A program made the position numbers and the translations under genes. A DNA stretch of 64,000 nt. It comes from Gracilimonas halophila (GTDB lineage: Bacteria > Bacteroidota > Rhodothermia > Balneolales > Balneolaceae). Of the stretch, positions 1 through 8,814 are shown in pieces. The stretch lies in the NCBI RefSeq assembly GCF_042684365.1, contig NZ_JBHULI010000002.1, positions 283,703-347,702 of the forward strand. Reading direction: 5' to 3'. Every line of letters begins with the position of its first letter. The first letter of the stretch is position 1. The notes beneath the pieces are model-generated. The model did no database searches, was not told the DNA's origin, and saw nothing but the letters and a program-made list of their open reading frames with translations.

Positions 1-396
1 AAACCCCATTGATTCCAGCGCATCTATTTGTTCACTAACGCGCATGGTTCCAAGTTCTGTTGATATACGAGCACCTACTTTTCCAGCCAATACCAACGCA
101 CTTATAACAGCAGCCAGTTCAATTACAATAGATTGAGCTACAATAGAACCGATGATGGTACTGGGATAAATATCAGTGTCTAATTGATAAGCTGTTTGCA
201 GTGTTAGTACAGCACCCGTAAATATTCCTACAAGGAAAATAATAGGTATAGATTCATAGCCAACCTTAACAAATTCCTGAAATAGGTTTTTGCGGTAGGT
301 GCTTATTTCGGTCGATGATCGTAAAGCCTGATATAAAAGTTGGGCGTACTTGCCGAATTGCTGTAAACCGGCAGCCCCTGGTAAATTGGAAATCAT
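1..396 (-). CDS. MlaE-family ABC transporter permease, C-terminus outside the window
   Basis: This is the first 132 residues of a lipid-transport ABC permease. The frame is open from the ATG at 394-396 to the window edge. Residues 113-132 carry the family hallmark ELGTMRVSEQIDALESMG, and residues 45-100 form hydrophobic segments (IPIIFLVGIFTGAVLTLQ, then SIVIELAAVISALVLAGK). MlaE permeases sit in the inner membrane and work with an ATPase and an MCE-domain protein to move phospholipids between the membranes. Those partner genes would lie to the left and are not visible. The gene is divergent from porQ with about 90 bp between the starts. The family assignment is confident; the substrate is inferred from the family only. 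Confidence 0.9.
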   Translation of the reverse strand, partial: MISNLPGAAGLQQFGKYAQLLYQALRSSTEISTYRKNLFQEFVKVGYESIPIIFLVGIFTGAVLTLQTAYQLDTDIYPSTIIGSIVAQSIVIELAAVISALVLAGKVGARISTELGTMRVSEQIDALESMGF

Positions 397-486
397 TTCT
401 TAATCAATAATCTTGACGTATTGCCGAAGCATTTGATTATATTACAAAACATTTTTGCCAATTGTGATTTATAAATGAGTTAAAAA

Positions 487-1464
487 GTGCGCCTGATTGC
501 ATCTTTCCTGATACTTTTTATTTGCACCGAACTTTCGGCAGCGCAATCAAATACGTCAAGTGTTTTCCGTTTTTTAGAGGTAACCCCAACAGCACGTTCT
601 GCAGGGCTTGGCGGGAATCATGTGGGTATATTTGATGCAGATTTTAGTTTGATGCATGTTAACCCTGCATATCTGAATGCAGGAAATACGGGGTCAATTT
701 CAGCCTCTTATATAAATTTTTTAGCAGATGCTAATATGGGCTTCAGCAGTGGCGCTTATGACCTGGAACATATTGGGACCCTTGGATTGGGTATACGCTT
801 TGTAGGATATGGAGAGTTTGACCAGCTGGATGAGAATGGAAACGATCTGGGGAATTTTAGCGCTAATGATATTGCTATAACGGGAGCTTACAGCAAGTCA
901 ATTTCGCCTAAATTTCAGGCAGGTGCAGCGGTCGATTACATACATTCTTCCTATGCAAATTTTAGATCAAGTGCGATTTCTGTGTCTGCAGGACTGCTTT
1001 ACCAAGATAGCACAAGTAATTTCAGTGCGGGTATAGCGATTCGAAATGTAGGAGCGCAAATAACCACATTTGAGGAACGAAGAGAGCCGTTGCCTTTAGA
1101 CGTATCTGTTGGTATTTCGAAAAAACCGGAAGCATTTCCCTTTCACTTAAGCTTCACATTACGGCAGCTCAATAACTGGGATCTGCGTACTTTTGGGGAG
1201 TCTGAAAAGCCGGCACCGCTGGATAATTTATTTCGTCATATGTTATTTGGAGCTGAGGCGGATATTGGTGAAAGCATGCAGGTTCGTCTTGGGTACGATC
1301 ACTACTTGCACGAGCAGACTAAAACCGGTCAAACATTTGACCTTGCCGGAATGGCATTTGGTGTTGGTTTCAATTTTAAGAGTATGACATTTGATGTCAG
1401 CAGAAATTCATACAGTAAATTAGGTGGAATAACCAGATTAAGCATCAAAGTAGCGTTGCTTTGA
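487..1464 (+). CDS. porQ: PorQ-like type IX secretion system outer-membrane protein
   Basis: This 325-residue protein has a signal peptide (about residues 1-19, ending SAAQ) and then a mature protein made of alternating beta-barrel-like stretches. The PorV/PorQ-type signature RSAGLGGNHVGIFDADFSL, followed by the NPAYL motif, lies around residues 37-63. Members of this group sit in the outer membrane and take part in T9SS cargo export and surface attachment. The start is GTG at 487; the ATG 13 bases upstream is out of frame and stops at once. The window also holds a T9SS type A sorting domain (10746-11471), so a working T9SS is plausible. PorQ rather than PorV is chosen from overall resemblance and is less certain than the family. 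Confidence 0.8.
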   Translation: MRLIASFLILFICTELSAAQSNTSSVFRFLEVTPTARSAGLGGNHVGIFDADFSLMHVNPAYLNAGNTGSISASYINFLADANMGFSSGAYDLEHIGTLGLGIRFVGYGEFDQLDENGNDLGNFSANDIAITGAYSKSISPKFQAGAAVDYIHSSYANFRSSAISVSAGLLYQDSTSNFSAGIAIRNVGAQITTFEERREPLPLDVSVGISKKPEAFPFHLSFTLRQLNNWDLRTFGESEKPAPLDNLFRHMLFGAEADIGESMQVRLGYDHYLHEQTKTGQTFDLAGMAFGVGFNFKSMTFDVSRNSYSKLGGITRLSIKVALL

Positions 1465-1521
1465 TTAACTTAACGGGCAATTAACAACTCATTAAATTTT
1501 AAAAAGCAGAACGGTCATTAT

Positions 1522-2706
1522 ATGATCAGATATATAACAGCAGGAGAATCACACGGACCGGGGCTAACAGGCATTGTTGAAGGTGTTCCAGCCGGTCTTC
1601 CGCTCACAGAAGAAGAAATTGCCGTACATCTCGTTCGACGACAGCAGGGCTATGGCCGTGGAGGAAGAATGGCCTTTGAAAAAGATTTCGCAACGATCAA
1701 TTCAGGGCTTCGTTTTTCGAAAACCATGGGCGGTCCGATCTCAATGTACATGCCAAATCGTGCGTTTGAGAAAGATGATGCAGGCTGGCCTACCGTAATG
1801 AATAAAAAGACCGAAGCGGAAGGCATAGAAAAGATCACACTTCCTCGGCCCGGACATGCTGACTTGGTTGGTGCGCAAAAATATAAATTCAATGATATTC
1901 GTCCGGTTATAGAACGTTCAAGTGCCCGTGAAACAGCGATGAGAGTTGCTTGCTGTAGTGTTGCGCGACAATTTTTGAAACACTTTGGGATCGAGATCGG
2001 AGGGCATGTACTTCGAATTGGTTCAATTGGGTACAGTGGTTGGAATGAAGTTCGTGAGATTACAGATCCATTGGCTGAAAATGGAGCTGAATCAATTTAT
2101 AAAGCTGCAGATGAATCTGATGTGCGTTGCCTGAATGAAACCCTTTCGGCAGAAATGAGGGAAGAAATTAAGAAACGCCGAAAGGAAGGTTCCTCTCTTG
2201 GAGGTATTTATGAGATCGTGATAACCGGGCTTCCGGTAGGTTTGGGAAGCTATGTTCACTGGGATAGAAAACTGGATGGGCAGTTAGCTCAGGCTATCAT
2301 GGGAACACAGGCAATGAAGGGCGTTGAAATTGGATTGGGTTTTGAGTCAGGTTCCCTTCCGGGCCATGAGGTCCACGATGAAATTACACATGAAGAAGGT
2401 TCCTTCAAGCGAAGAACAAATCGTATGGGAGGAATTGAAGGAGGTATGAGCACCGGTATGCCGATCATAATCAGGGGGGTAATGAAGCCTATCCCAACAA
2501 TGTTGAATCCGCTCAGTACTGTGGATATGGAAACCAAAGAAGTAACGGAAACAAGATACGAACGATCAGATGTTTGTGCTCTTCCCAGGGCAGTTGTGGT
2601 TGCTGAAAGTGTAGTCGCTCCGGTTATTGCAAATGCGTTCCTAGAAAAATTTGGCGGTGATTCCATTGAAGAAATTGAAGCAAATTTTAAAAATGCTACA
2701 CAATGA
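1522..2706 (+). CDS. aroC: Chorismate synthase
   Basis: This 394-residue enzyme performs the last step of the shikimate pathway: reduced-FMN-dependent 1,4-elimination of phosphate from EPSP to give chorismate. It has the N-terminal signature GESHGPGL at about residues 8-15, the RSSARETAMRVA segment around residue 133, and the C-terminal RSDVCALPRAVVVAE stretch that closes the FMN site. Length is normal for the long (monofunctional) form. The stop overlaps the ATG of the downstream TPR gene by 4 bp, so the two are probably translated together. A 57-bp gap from porQ means it could share that transcript or have its own promoter. Confidence 0.97.
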   Translation: MIRYITAGESHGPGLTGIVEGVPAGLPLTEEEIAVHLVRRQQGYGRGGRMAFEKDFATINSGLRFSKTMGGPISMYMPNRAFEKDDAGWPTVMNKKTEAEGIEKITLPRPGHADLVGAQKYKFNDIRPVIERSSARETAMRVACCSVARQFLKHFGIEIGGHVLRIGSIGYSGWNEVREITDPLAENGAESIYKAADESDVRCLNETLSAEMREEIKKRRKEGSSLGGIYEIVITGLPVGLGSYVHWDRKLDGQLAQAIMGTQAMKGVEIGLGFESGSLPGHEVHDEITHEEGSFKRRTNRMGGIEGGMSTGMPIIIRGVMKPIPTMLNPLSTVDMETKEVTETRYERSDVCALPRAVVVAESVVAPVIANAFLEKFGGDSIEEIEANFKNATQ

Positions 2707-3035
2707 GTTCACGAATTTCAACGTTGGCAAAAGCGGTAAAAGAACATCCAGAGGATTCCTTTTATAAATTTACTTTGGCTTTGGAAATGTTGAAAATAGA
2801 GCAGCCTGTAAAAGCCCGGATCTTATTTGAAGCGATCAGGAATGATGATCCGGAATATGTAGGTGTTTATTACCATTTAGCAAAACTTTATTCAGAATTG
2901 AACGAGAACAAAAAGGCGTTAGAAACTTATAAAGAGGGAATAAAAGTCGCAGAAGATCAAAATGATCAGCATACGAAATCAGAGTTATCAGCGGCTCTGT
3001 TGAATCTTGAAATTGAAATGGAAGAAGGATCATAG
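2703..3035 (+). CDS. Small TPR-repeat protein
   Basis: A 110-residue soluble protein consisting of about two to three tetratricopeptide repeats (for example ARILFEAIRNDDPEYVGVYY and AKLYSELNENKKALETYKEG). No signal peptide or membrane segment is visible. TPRs usually mediate protein-protein contact; no partner can be read from the sequence. Its ATGA overlap with aroC and the downstream LysM gene starting 1 bp after its stop place it in one operon. Its conserved job is unknown, and the link to aromatic biosynthesis may be only transcriptional. Confidence 0.8.
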   Translation: MSSRISTLAKAVKEHPEDSFYKFTLALEMLKIEQPVKARILFEAIRNDDPEYVGVYYHLAKLYSELNENKKALETYKEGIKVAEDQNDQHTKSELSAALLNLEIEMEEGS

Positions 3036-3036
3036 A

Positions 3037-4017
3037 ATGAAGTCTAATTTTTGTTTAAAAATCGCATGCATACTGCTTTCAGTATTTTTTTTGACAGCTG
3101 TTGAAGGCTTGGCACAAGAGAAAGCTACCTATAAAGTTAAGCAAGGAGATACTCTGTATGGTATCTCTAAGCAGCTAAATGTAAGTATTGCAGAGTTACA
3201 GCAGTGGAATAACCTTGATGGAAATCAAATAGAATTAGGGCAAGAGTTGACCTACTATTTGCAAAATGAGAATCCTCAAGAGCTATCCGAGGGAGAATCA
3301 GAGCCTTTGGTTAATCGATCTTCAGGATCAGAAAATGTTTCTTACATAGTGAAAAGTGGAGATTCTCTCTACAAAATTGCCGGTGAACATAATATGACTG
3401 TTCAGGAGTTGAAGGATCTGAATAACCTCACAGAAAATAATATACGTGTTGGCCAGAGGTTAGCGGTCAAAAAACAGTCTGAAGCCCCGCCATCAGTAGC
3501 AGAATTCTCTGAGGAGTCAACCCCACAAGGTGTTTTTTCCATTTATGAAATTAAAAGCGGGGAAAATTTAGAGGATATAACATCCCGGTTCAAAATGACT
3601 GAGAATGAATTCCAGATGTTAAATGCGGAATTGGATATGAGACGGATACCCGCCGGACAGCAGGTAACCATATTACTTCCGCCTTCACGAAATTATGAGA
3701 ACCCATATTTACAGAAAGCAGACTTGCAAGATCTCGGTGAAGTTCAGGTATTTTCTTATAGTGAATCTGAATTTGGGGAAACAACTACCAATGGCGAACT
3801 ATACGATCCTGAAGCCTTAACGGCGGCCCATTCCAATATCAGCTTGGGGAGTATCATTTTTGTTGAAAATGTACAAACTGGTAAGGGAGTGTACATTCGT
3901 ATTAATGACCGGATAACCGGTTCCGGCCTGAAACTTTCTCGAAAGGCATACAGTACACTTCGTTTAAATGAAGCAAATCAGCCGGCTGTAACCATTTATA
4001 CGGAAGTAGATGACTAA
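3037..4017 (+). CDS. Secreted LysM-repeat protein with RlpA-like C-terminal domain
   Basis: The product is 326 residues from the ATG at 3037, chosen because an AAGGA box lies just upstream and a clean signal peptide follows (MKSNFCLKIACILLSVFFLT, cut near GLAQ). An in-frame ATG 30 bases earlier lies inside the TPR gene and would spoil the signal. Three LysM modules follow: YKVKQGDTLYGIS, YIVKSGDSLYKIA and a weaker YEIKSGENLEDIT. The last 90 residues match a double-psi beta-barrel of the RlpA kind (TTNGELYDPEALTAAHSN, then VYIRINDRI). LysM modules bind peptidoglycan, so a periplasmic cell-wall role is likely. Whether the RlpA-like domain has lytic activity cannot be told. Confidence 0.87.
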   Translation: MKSNFCLKIACILLSVFFLTAVEGLAQEKATYKVKQGDTLYGISKQLNVSIAELQQWNNLDGNQIELGQELTYYLQNENPQELSEGESEPLVNRSSGSENVSYIVKSGDSLYKIAGEHNMTVQELKDLNNLTENNIRVGQRLAVKKQSEAPPSVAEFSEESTPQGVFSIYEIKSGENLEDITSRFKMTENEFQMLNAELDMRRIPAGQQVTILLPPSRNYENPYLQKADLQDLGEVQVFSYSESEFGETTTNGELYDPEALTAAHSNISLGSIIFVENVQTGKGVYIRINDRITGSGLKLSRKAYSTLRLNEANQPAVTIYTEVDD

Positions 4018-4735
4018 TCATGTTAAAACATACTTTGAGAATACCAATAACCTACTTTACAGCTTTCTTGTAAGCCTTCCGCTTTTTTTATTGTATGAGT
4101 TATTGATCATGATCTCCCAGCCATCGGGAGATGCCATTGTTCGTATAAGTGTGGATGTGTGGATCAAAACATTATTCACTTATCTTGGAGTGAATGCGGT
4201 TTCTTTTTCGTTGTTATTAGTGGCAGTGATCGGACTCTTTATTATCTATAAGGAAAGAGAGCGGTTAAAGAGCCTTAAGCTTTCTTACTTTCCAATTCTT
4301 ATCCTGGAGGCTACCGTTTATGCTATTGTAGTGGCCTTTATAAGCCAGAGTTTGGTGTCATTTATAGTAAATATGGCTGCTACAGATCCAATCAACAGTT
4401 TGACGATTACTCAAAAACTAGCGCTATCATTGGGGGCCGGTTTATATGAGGAGTTGTTCTTTAGAGTCATTCTCGTAACCTTATTTATTCTGATTTTTAC
4501 AAAATTTTTAGGGAAAAAATGGGCCGGTGTTACCGCAGCGGTCGTCCTTTCGGCTTTATTATTCTCTGCGGTGCATTACGTTGGCTCAATGGGCGACGCT
4601 TTTACAATGAGTTCCTTTCTTTATCGTTTTTTATTTGGTTTAATTCTCAATGGGATATATGTTTGGAGAGGATTTGGTGTGGCCGCCTGGACTCATGCCA
4701 TCTATGACATTATGGTGATCGCGCTTTTGTCATAA
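4010..4735 (+). CDS. CPBP-family intramembrane metalloprotease
   Basis: A 241-residue multi-pass membrane protein with about six to seven hydrophobic segments. It carries the ABI/CAAX-protease motifs: YEELFFR (EExxxR-type motif 1, about residues 148-154), a His in SAVHYVGS, and a final His/Asp segment WTHAIYDI near residue 228. These residues coordinate metal in the Rce1-type glutamate proteases. Bacterial members are often self-immunity or membrane-protein maintenance factors; the substrate here is unknown. Its start overlaps the LysM/RlpA gene by 8 bp, so it belongs to the same transcript. Confidence 0.85.
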   Translation: MTNHVKTYFENTNNLLYSFLVSLPLFLLYELLIMISQPSGDAIVRISVDVWIKTLFTYLGVNAVSFSLLLVAVIGLFIIYKERERLKSLKLSYFPILILEATVYAIVVAFISQSLVSFIVNMAATDPINSLTITQKLALSLGAGLYEELFFRVILVTLFILIFTKFLGKKWAGVTAAVVLSALLFSAVHYVGSMGDAFTMSSFLYRFLFGLILNGIYVWRGFGVAAWTHAIYDIMVIALLS

Positions 4736-4872
4736 AAGTAATTTATTAACTAAGCGATCAATAGAATCTATTTAATACTAAAGTATTATTTAGTTAGCAT
4801 TAAGTAGATTGAAATTATTTGAATAAAGAAGCAGTTAACTCTTATTGATATTAAGAAATTAGGGATGGGTAA

Positions 4873-5448
4873 ATGTCTCAGTTAACGAGAGATGAACAAA
4901 AAAAGCAGAAGGATTTTGACGAAGAGATCATACCTCATATGGATGCGTTGTATAACTTTGCTCTTCGGTTAACAACAGATCCAAATGATGCGGAAGATCT
5001 TGTACAGGATACTATTGTAAAAGCATATCGATTTTTTAGCAGCTATGAAAAAGGCACTAATGCTAAGGCATGGATGTTTAGAATTTTAAAAAATTCATTC
5101 ATCAACAACTACAGGAAGTCCTCTATAAAACCATCTCAGGTAGATTACGATGAGGTTTCTTCCTATTACGAATCAATTCGTGCAGAGCGAACAGAAACAT
5201 CGGATCTTGAAAACCTGATGTTTCGTGAAATGATGGATGATGATCTTTCCATGGCTTTAAAACGGCTTCCCGAAGATTTTAGGACCGTGGTTCTTTTATG
5301 TGATGTGGATGGATACACGTACGAAGAAATAGCTAATATGCTGGACGTGCCGATCGGAACAATCCGCTCAAGGTTACACCGGGGCCGAAATTTATTGAAG
5401 ACAGAATTGCTGGAATACGCAAAAACGAGAGGCTATACCGGAGACTGA
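4873..5448 (+). CDS. ECF-type RNA polymerase sigma factor
   Basis: A 191-residue sigma-70 family protein with region 2 (residues about 24-90, including DAEDLVQDTIVKAYRFF and AWMFRILKNSFINNYRK) and region 4 (about 137-185, LPEDFRTVVLLCDVDGYTYE and the helix-turn-helix IGTIRSRLHRGRNLL). This is the two-domain ECF layout of the RpoE-like group. No anti-sigma gene follows; the next gene is a convergent histidine kinase whose coding end overlaps this one by 16 bp. The 137-bp upstream gap is AT-rich, but I could not pick a promoter in it. The inducing signal is unknown. Confidence 0.93.
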   Translation: MSQLTRDEQKKQKDFDEEIIPHMDALYNFALRLTTDPNDAEDLVQDTIVKAYRFFSSYEKGTNAKAWMFRILKNSFINNYRKSSIKPSQVDYDEVSSYYESIRAERTETSDLENLMFREMMDDDLSMALKRLPEDFRTVVLLCDVDGYTYEEIANMLDVPIGTIRSRLHRGRNLLKTELLEYAKTRGYTGD

Positions 5449-6770
5449 TCTATCATCGGGTATACTTCTTCTTCCTTTTTCTGAACTTTTAAAGTGATCC
5501 TCATCGTAGTCCCTTCGTTCAGTTCAGAACGTAGCACAAATATACTGCCTTTATGATATTCTTCGATAATGCGCTTAGTAAGGCTTAAACCCAATCCCCA
5601 TCCTCTTTTTTTAGTACTGAATCCGGGTTTGAAAATATTCTTTACGTTCTTGATATCGATACCGCTTCCGGAATCTTCAATATCTATGATCACTTCCCCT
5701 TCCTGTACTTTCGATATAACGGAAATATACGCCGTTTCTTCCTTCCCCCGAAGAGAGTCCATAGCGTTTTTAACCAAATTTTCTATTGCCCATTGTAGTA
5801 ATTCGGGATTAGCACGAACTACAGCCTGAGCCTGTAAATTTTTACGAACTTCAATGGCTTTTCCTAAACGGGGGAGCCTCCGTTCCATATAAACAACAAC
5901 CTGCTCAAGTAATGGCCCGATCTCCATTTTTCTAAGTTCAGGCTCTGAGCCGATCTTGCCAAATCGTTCTGCGACTCCGCGTAAGCGCTGTATGTCTTTT
6001 TCAATCTCATTTGCAATGTTAACAGCTGTTTCCTCATACCGATATTCATCTTTTAAAAGCTGTAACCAGCCATAAAGACTGGAGATAGGAGTACCCAACT
6101 GATGCGCTGCTTCTTTGGCCATCCCAACCCATAAATTGGATTGCTCTGAACGGGTGATACTGCGATAAGTGGTATAACCGATTCCAAGCAGTAAGCCTAA
6201 CAAAAGGATCTGTATATAGGGAAAATAACGCAGCATTTGTACGGTAGGACTTTCACCGTAGTACACAAATTGAGTGATCTGACGTTTTTCATCACCATAA
6301 ACAAAACTGATCGGAGTATTAAGGCTCTTTAGCTCCCTAACTAGTTCTTCCCGGTTCTCGGGGGTGGCGAGACGAAGGGAATCAATGTTTCGGGAAGCAA
6401 GTATTACATCACTTGAATCGATCAGAATGGTGGGTATGCGAAAACGATCCTGCAGAATAATTTCTTTGGTTACGAAATCATTAGAACTTCGGGCGGCATC
6501 CGCTTCTTCGATCAGTGTAATGACACTATCCGGAACTTCCTCTATAGTTTGGAGAATGTATATGGCTTTAAGCAACATAGTGGTTGCTTGTTCATTAACC
6601 GGTTGACTGTTGAACTCTATACCTTTAGTCCACAGCTCTACGCTTGCCCGTTCCTGCTCCAGTATTTTTGAGACCAAATATTGATTATAGACAACAGACC
6701 CAATTCCCAGGAAGATGAGCAGGAATACAAGAATGAGTTTGATCTTGTTTGAGGGTACAAAAAGTTTCAT
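5433..6770 (-). CDS. Membrane-bound sensor histidine kinase
   Basis: A 445-residue kinase. A transmembrane helix at about 10-28 and a second at about 186-203 flank a periplasmic sensor region of roughly 155 residues with no recognised fold. The phosphoacceptor is His223 in AKEAAHQLGTPIS. The ATPase boxes follow: N box NLVKNAMDSL, G1 DSGSGID, and G2 in GWGLGLSLTKRIIEEY. No response regulator lies beside it, so its partner is elsewhere. Its 3' end overlaps the end of the convergent ECF sigma gene by 16 bp, which may let the two transcripts interfere. The signal is unknown. Confidence 0.92.
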   Translation of the reverse strand: MKLFVPSNKIKLILVFLLIFLGIGSVVYNQYLVSKILEQERASVELWTKGIEFNSQPVNEQATTMLLKAIYILQTIEEVPDSVITLIEEADAARSSNDFVTKEIILQDRFRIPTILIDSSDVILASRNIDSLRLATPENREELVRELKSLNTPISFVYGDEKRQITQFVYYGESPTVQMLRYFPYIQILLLGLLLGIGYTTYRSITRSEQSNLWVGMAKEAAHQLGTPISSLYGWLQLLKDEYRYEETAVNIANEIEKDIQRLRGVAERFGKIGSEPELRKMEIGPLLEQVVVYMERRLPRLGKAIEVRKNLQAQAVVRANPELLQWAIENLVKNAMDSLRGKEETAYISVISKVQEGEVIIDIEDSGSGIDIKNVKNIFKPGFSTKKRGWGLGLSLTKRIIEEYHKGSIFVLRSELNEGTTMRITLKVQKKEEEVYPMIDQSPV

Positions 6771-6815
6771 AAGCCAAGGGTAATCCTTTTAGCTAATAAT
6801 AAAAAGGATGAGATA

Positions 6816-6853
6816 TAAAAAAGCCTCCTTAATAAACGAACATTTAAGGAGGC
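6816..6853 (-). terminator. Intrinsic terminator after clpX
   Basis: Read on the minus strand just after the clpX stop, a perfect 10-bp stem GCCTCCTTAA / TTAAGGAGGC (6844-6853 with 6823-6832) with an 11-nt loop is followed by a run of T residues (6816-6822). This is a textbook rho-independent terminator for the tig-clpP-clpX transcript. Confidence 0.9.
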
Positions 6854-6860
6854 GAAATTT

Positions 6861-8114
6861 TTAAGCAGACGCTTTTTGTTTTTCGTAAACAGGGGGTGCC
6901 TGTTTTTCGATGGTCTCTTTAGTTATTACACATCGGGCGATGTTTTTCATGGAAGGCAGCGTGAACATGATATCAAGCATGGCTGCTTCCATAATGGATC
7001 GCAATCCGCGTGCTCCGGTTTTTCGAGCTTTTGCACGTTGTACAATAGCTTTTAAGGCCTCTTCTTCAATTTCAAGCTCAACGTCTTCCATGTTAAACAA
7101 CTTAGTATATTGTTTAACAAGAGCATTTTTAGGAGCCGTCAATATATCAAGCATAGCATCATCAGAAAGCTCATGCAATCCTGCAATGACAGGTAAACGA
7201 CCGATCAATTCCGGGATTAGCCCAAAGTGCTGAAGGTCTTCCGGTTCCACATGAGTGAAAATTTCGGGATCTTCTTTGTCAAACTTCACCTGTTCCTTGG
7301 TGTGGAAGCCCATAACGCTTGTAGAGAGCCGTCGAGAAATTATTTGCTCTAATCCAGAAAAAGCCCCTCCACAAATAAATAAGATATTCGCTGTATCAAG
7401 CTGAATAAAACTTTGTTCAGGATGTTTTCTGCCTCCCTTAGGTGGGATGTTAGCTACAGTTCCTTCTAATATCTTCAAGAGAGCCTGCTGAACACCTTCT
7501 CCGCTTACATCACGGGTGATAGAGGGGTTATCACTCTTGCGGGCTACTTTATCCACCTCATCGATGTATACGATGCCGCGCTTGGCACGTTCCACATCGT
7601 AATCAGCTGCTTGTAAAAGGTTACTCAGAATACTTTCCACGTCTTCGCCTACATAGCCGGCTTCCGTAAGCACAGTTGCATCGGCGATGGTGAACGGGAC
7701 GTCGATAACTCTGGCAAGTGTACGAGCTAAAAGAGTTTTACCGCTACCTGTTGGCCCGAGCAACATAATATTTGATTTCTCGATCTGAGTATCATCGATC
7801 TCGGCAGTTTCAGCAGAAATACGTTTATAGTGATTGTATACGGCTACCGATAAGGTTTTCTTAGCCAGTTCCTGTCCTATCACATAATCATCAAGTTTGT
7901 TCTTGATCTCGACAGGCTTAAGCATTGGCTTGTAGCTTTTCTCACGGCGGCGAGCCAATGAGGCCAAGTCACTTTCAATGATACTGGATGCGTCTTCTAC
8001 ACAACGATCACAGATATAAACTCCGGGACCGGCTACCATGCTGTTCACTTCCAGACTGGAGCGACTGCAAAATGAACAGTGTACTATATCGCTGTTTTTC
8101 TCTTTATCGCTCAT
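6861..8114 (-). CDS. clpX: ATP-dependent Clp protease ATP-binding subunit ClpX
   Basis: This 417-residue AAA+ unfoldase recognises tagged substrates and threads them into ClpP. The N-terminal zinc-binding domain has Cys13, Cys16, Cys35 and Cys38. Walker A is GPTGSGKT at 120-127, Walker B is in IVYIDEVDKV, and sensor 2 is in GARGLRSIMEAAM. The loop that docks on ClpP reads VMGF where the usual tripeptide is IGF, a conservative change. The gene is last in the order tig, clpP, clpX on the minus strand, 28 bp after clpP, and ends at a strong terminator. Confidence 0.98.
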   Translation of the reverse strand: MSDKEKNSDIVHCSFCSRSSLEVNSMVAGPGVYICDRCVEDASSIIESDLASLARRREKSYKPMLKPVEIKNKLDDYVIGQELAKKTLSVAVYNHYKRISAETAEIDDTQIEKSNIMLLGPTGSGKTLLARTLARVIDVPFTIADATVLTEAGYVGEDVESILSNLLQAADYDVERAKRGIVYIDEVDKVARKSDNPSITRDVSGEGVQQALLKILEGTVANIPPKGGRKHPEQSFIQLDTANILFICGGAFSGLEQIISRRLSTSVMGFHTKEQVKFDKEDPEIFTHVEPEDLQHFGLIPELIGRLPVIAGLHELSDDAMLDILTAPKNALVKQYTKLFNMEDVELEIEEEALKAIVQRAKARKTGARGLRSIMEAAMLDIMFTLPSMKNIARCVITKETIEKQAPPVYEKQKASA

Positions 8115-8142
8115 AACAAGCTTAATTTAATGAAAATGCCGG

Positions 8143-8796
8143 TTATTTTGAATCTTTGCTTTTCACGATCACATTATCAACCAGGCCATAGTCTTTTGCT
8201 TCATCAGCAGTTAGCCATTTGTTACGGTCAGAATCTTCCATGATCTGCTCAACAGAATTGCCTGAGTGATCAGCCAGTATTTGGCTCAACTCTTTTTTTA
8301 CACGAATGATCTCGCGAGCTTCGATCTCAATATCACTTGCCTGACCCTGAGTTCCTCCAAGAGGCTGGTGGATCATAACACGAGAATGTGGAAGGCAGCT
8401 TCTTTTGCCTTTGGTTCCGGCGGTCAAGAGTACAGCACCCATACTTGCAGCCATTCCCATACAAGTAGTTGCTACATCACACTTGATGTGCTGAATGGTA
8501 TCGTAGATCGCCAGGCCGGCAGAAACAACGCCTCCCGGACTGTTAATATAAAACTGAATGTCTTTTTCAGGATCTTCCGACTCCAGAAACAAAAGCTGAG
8601 CCATAATAGAACTTGCAACAGCATCATTTACGGCAGAGCCAAGTATGATGATCCGATCTTTAAGGAGGCGGGAATAGATATCATAAGCACGCTCTCCCCG
8701 GCTGGTTGTTTCCACAACCATAGGAACCAGATTGTTTTGAATAGGTTGAACAGAGTCTAAATTCGGGTTTTCAAAAAGAGGTTGCTTAGTAATCAT
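8143..8796 (-). CDS. clpP: ATP-dependent Clp protease proteolytic subunit ClpP
   Basis: A 217-residue serine protease that forms the double-heptamer chamber of ClpXP. The catalytic Ser is in GMAASMGAVLL, the His in RVMIHQPLGG, and the Asp in the EDSDRNKWLT segment. The N-terminal stretch of about 25 residues ahead of the first conserved block is probably a propeptide or flexible axial loop. It lies 18 bp downstream of tig and 28 bp upstream of clpX, the classical order. Confidence 0.98.
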   Translation of the reverse strand: MITKQPLFENPNLDSVQPIQNNLVPMVVETTSRGERAYDIYSRLLKDRIIILGSAVNDAVASSIMAQLLFLESEDPEKDIQFYINSPGGVVSAGLAIYDTIQHIKCDVATTCMGMAASMGAVLLTAGTKGKRSCLPHSRVMIHQPLGGTQGQASDIEIEAREIIRVKKELSQILADHSGNSVEQIMEDSDRNKWLTADEAKDYGLVDNVIVKSKDSK

Positions 8797-8814
8797 GGTT
8801 TCCTGAGTAATCGG

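Noticed and set aside
6783..6809. Second hairpin ATCCTTTT/AAAAAGGAT next to the clpX terminator
   Set aside because: It is AT-rich with a loose loop and lies in the kinase promoter area; too weak to call.
8266..8760. 164-codon plus-strand frame opposite clpP
   Set aside because: clpP is complete with its catalytic residues on the other strand; no motif supports the opposite frame.
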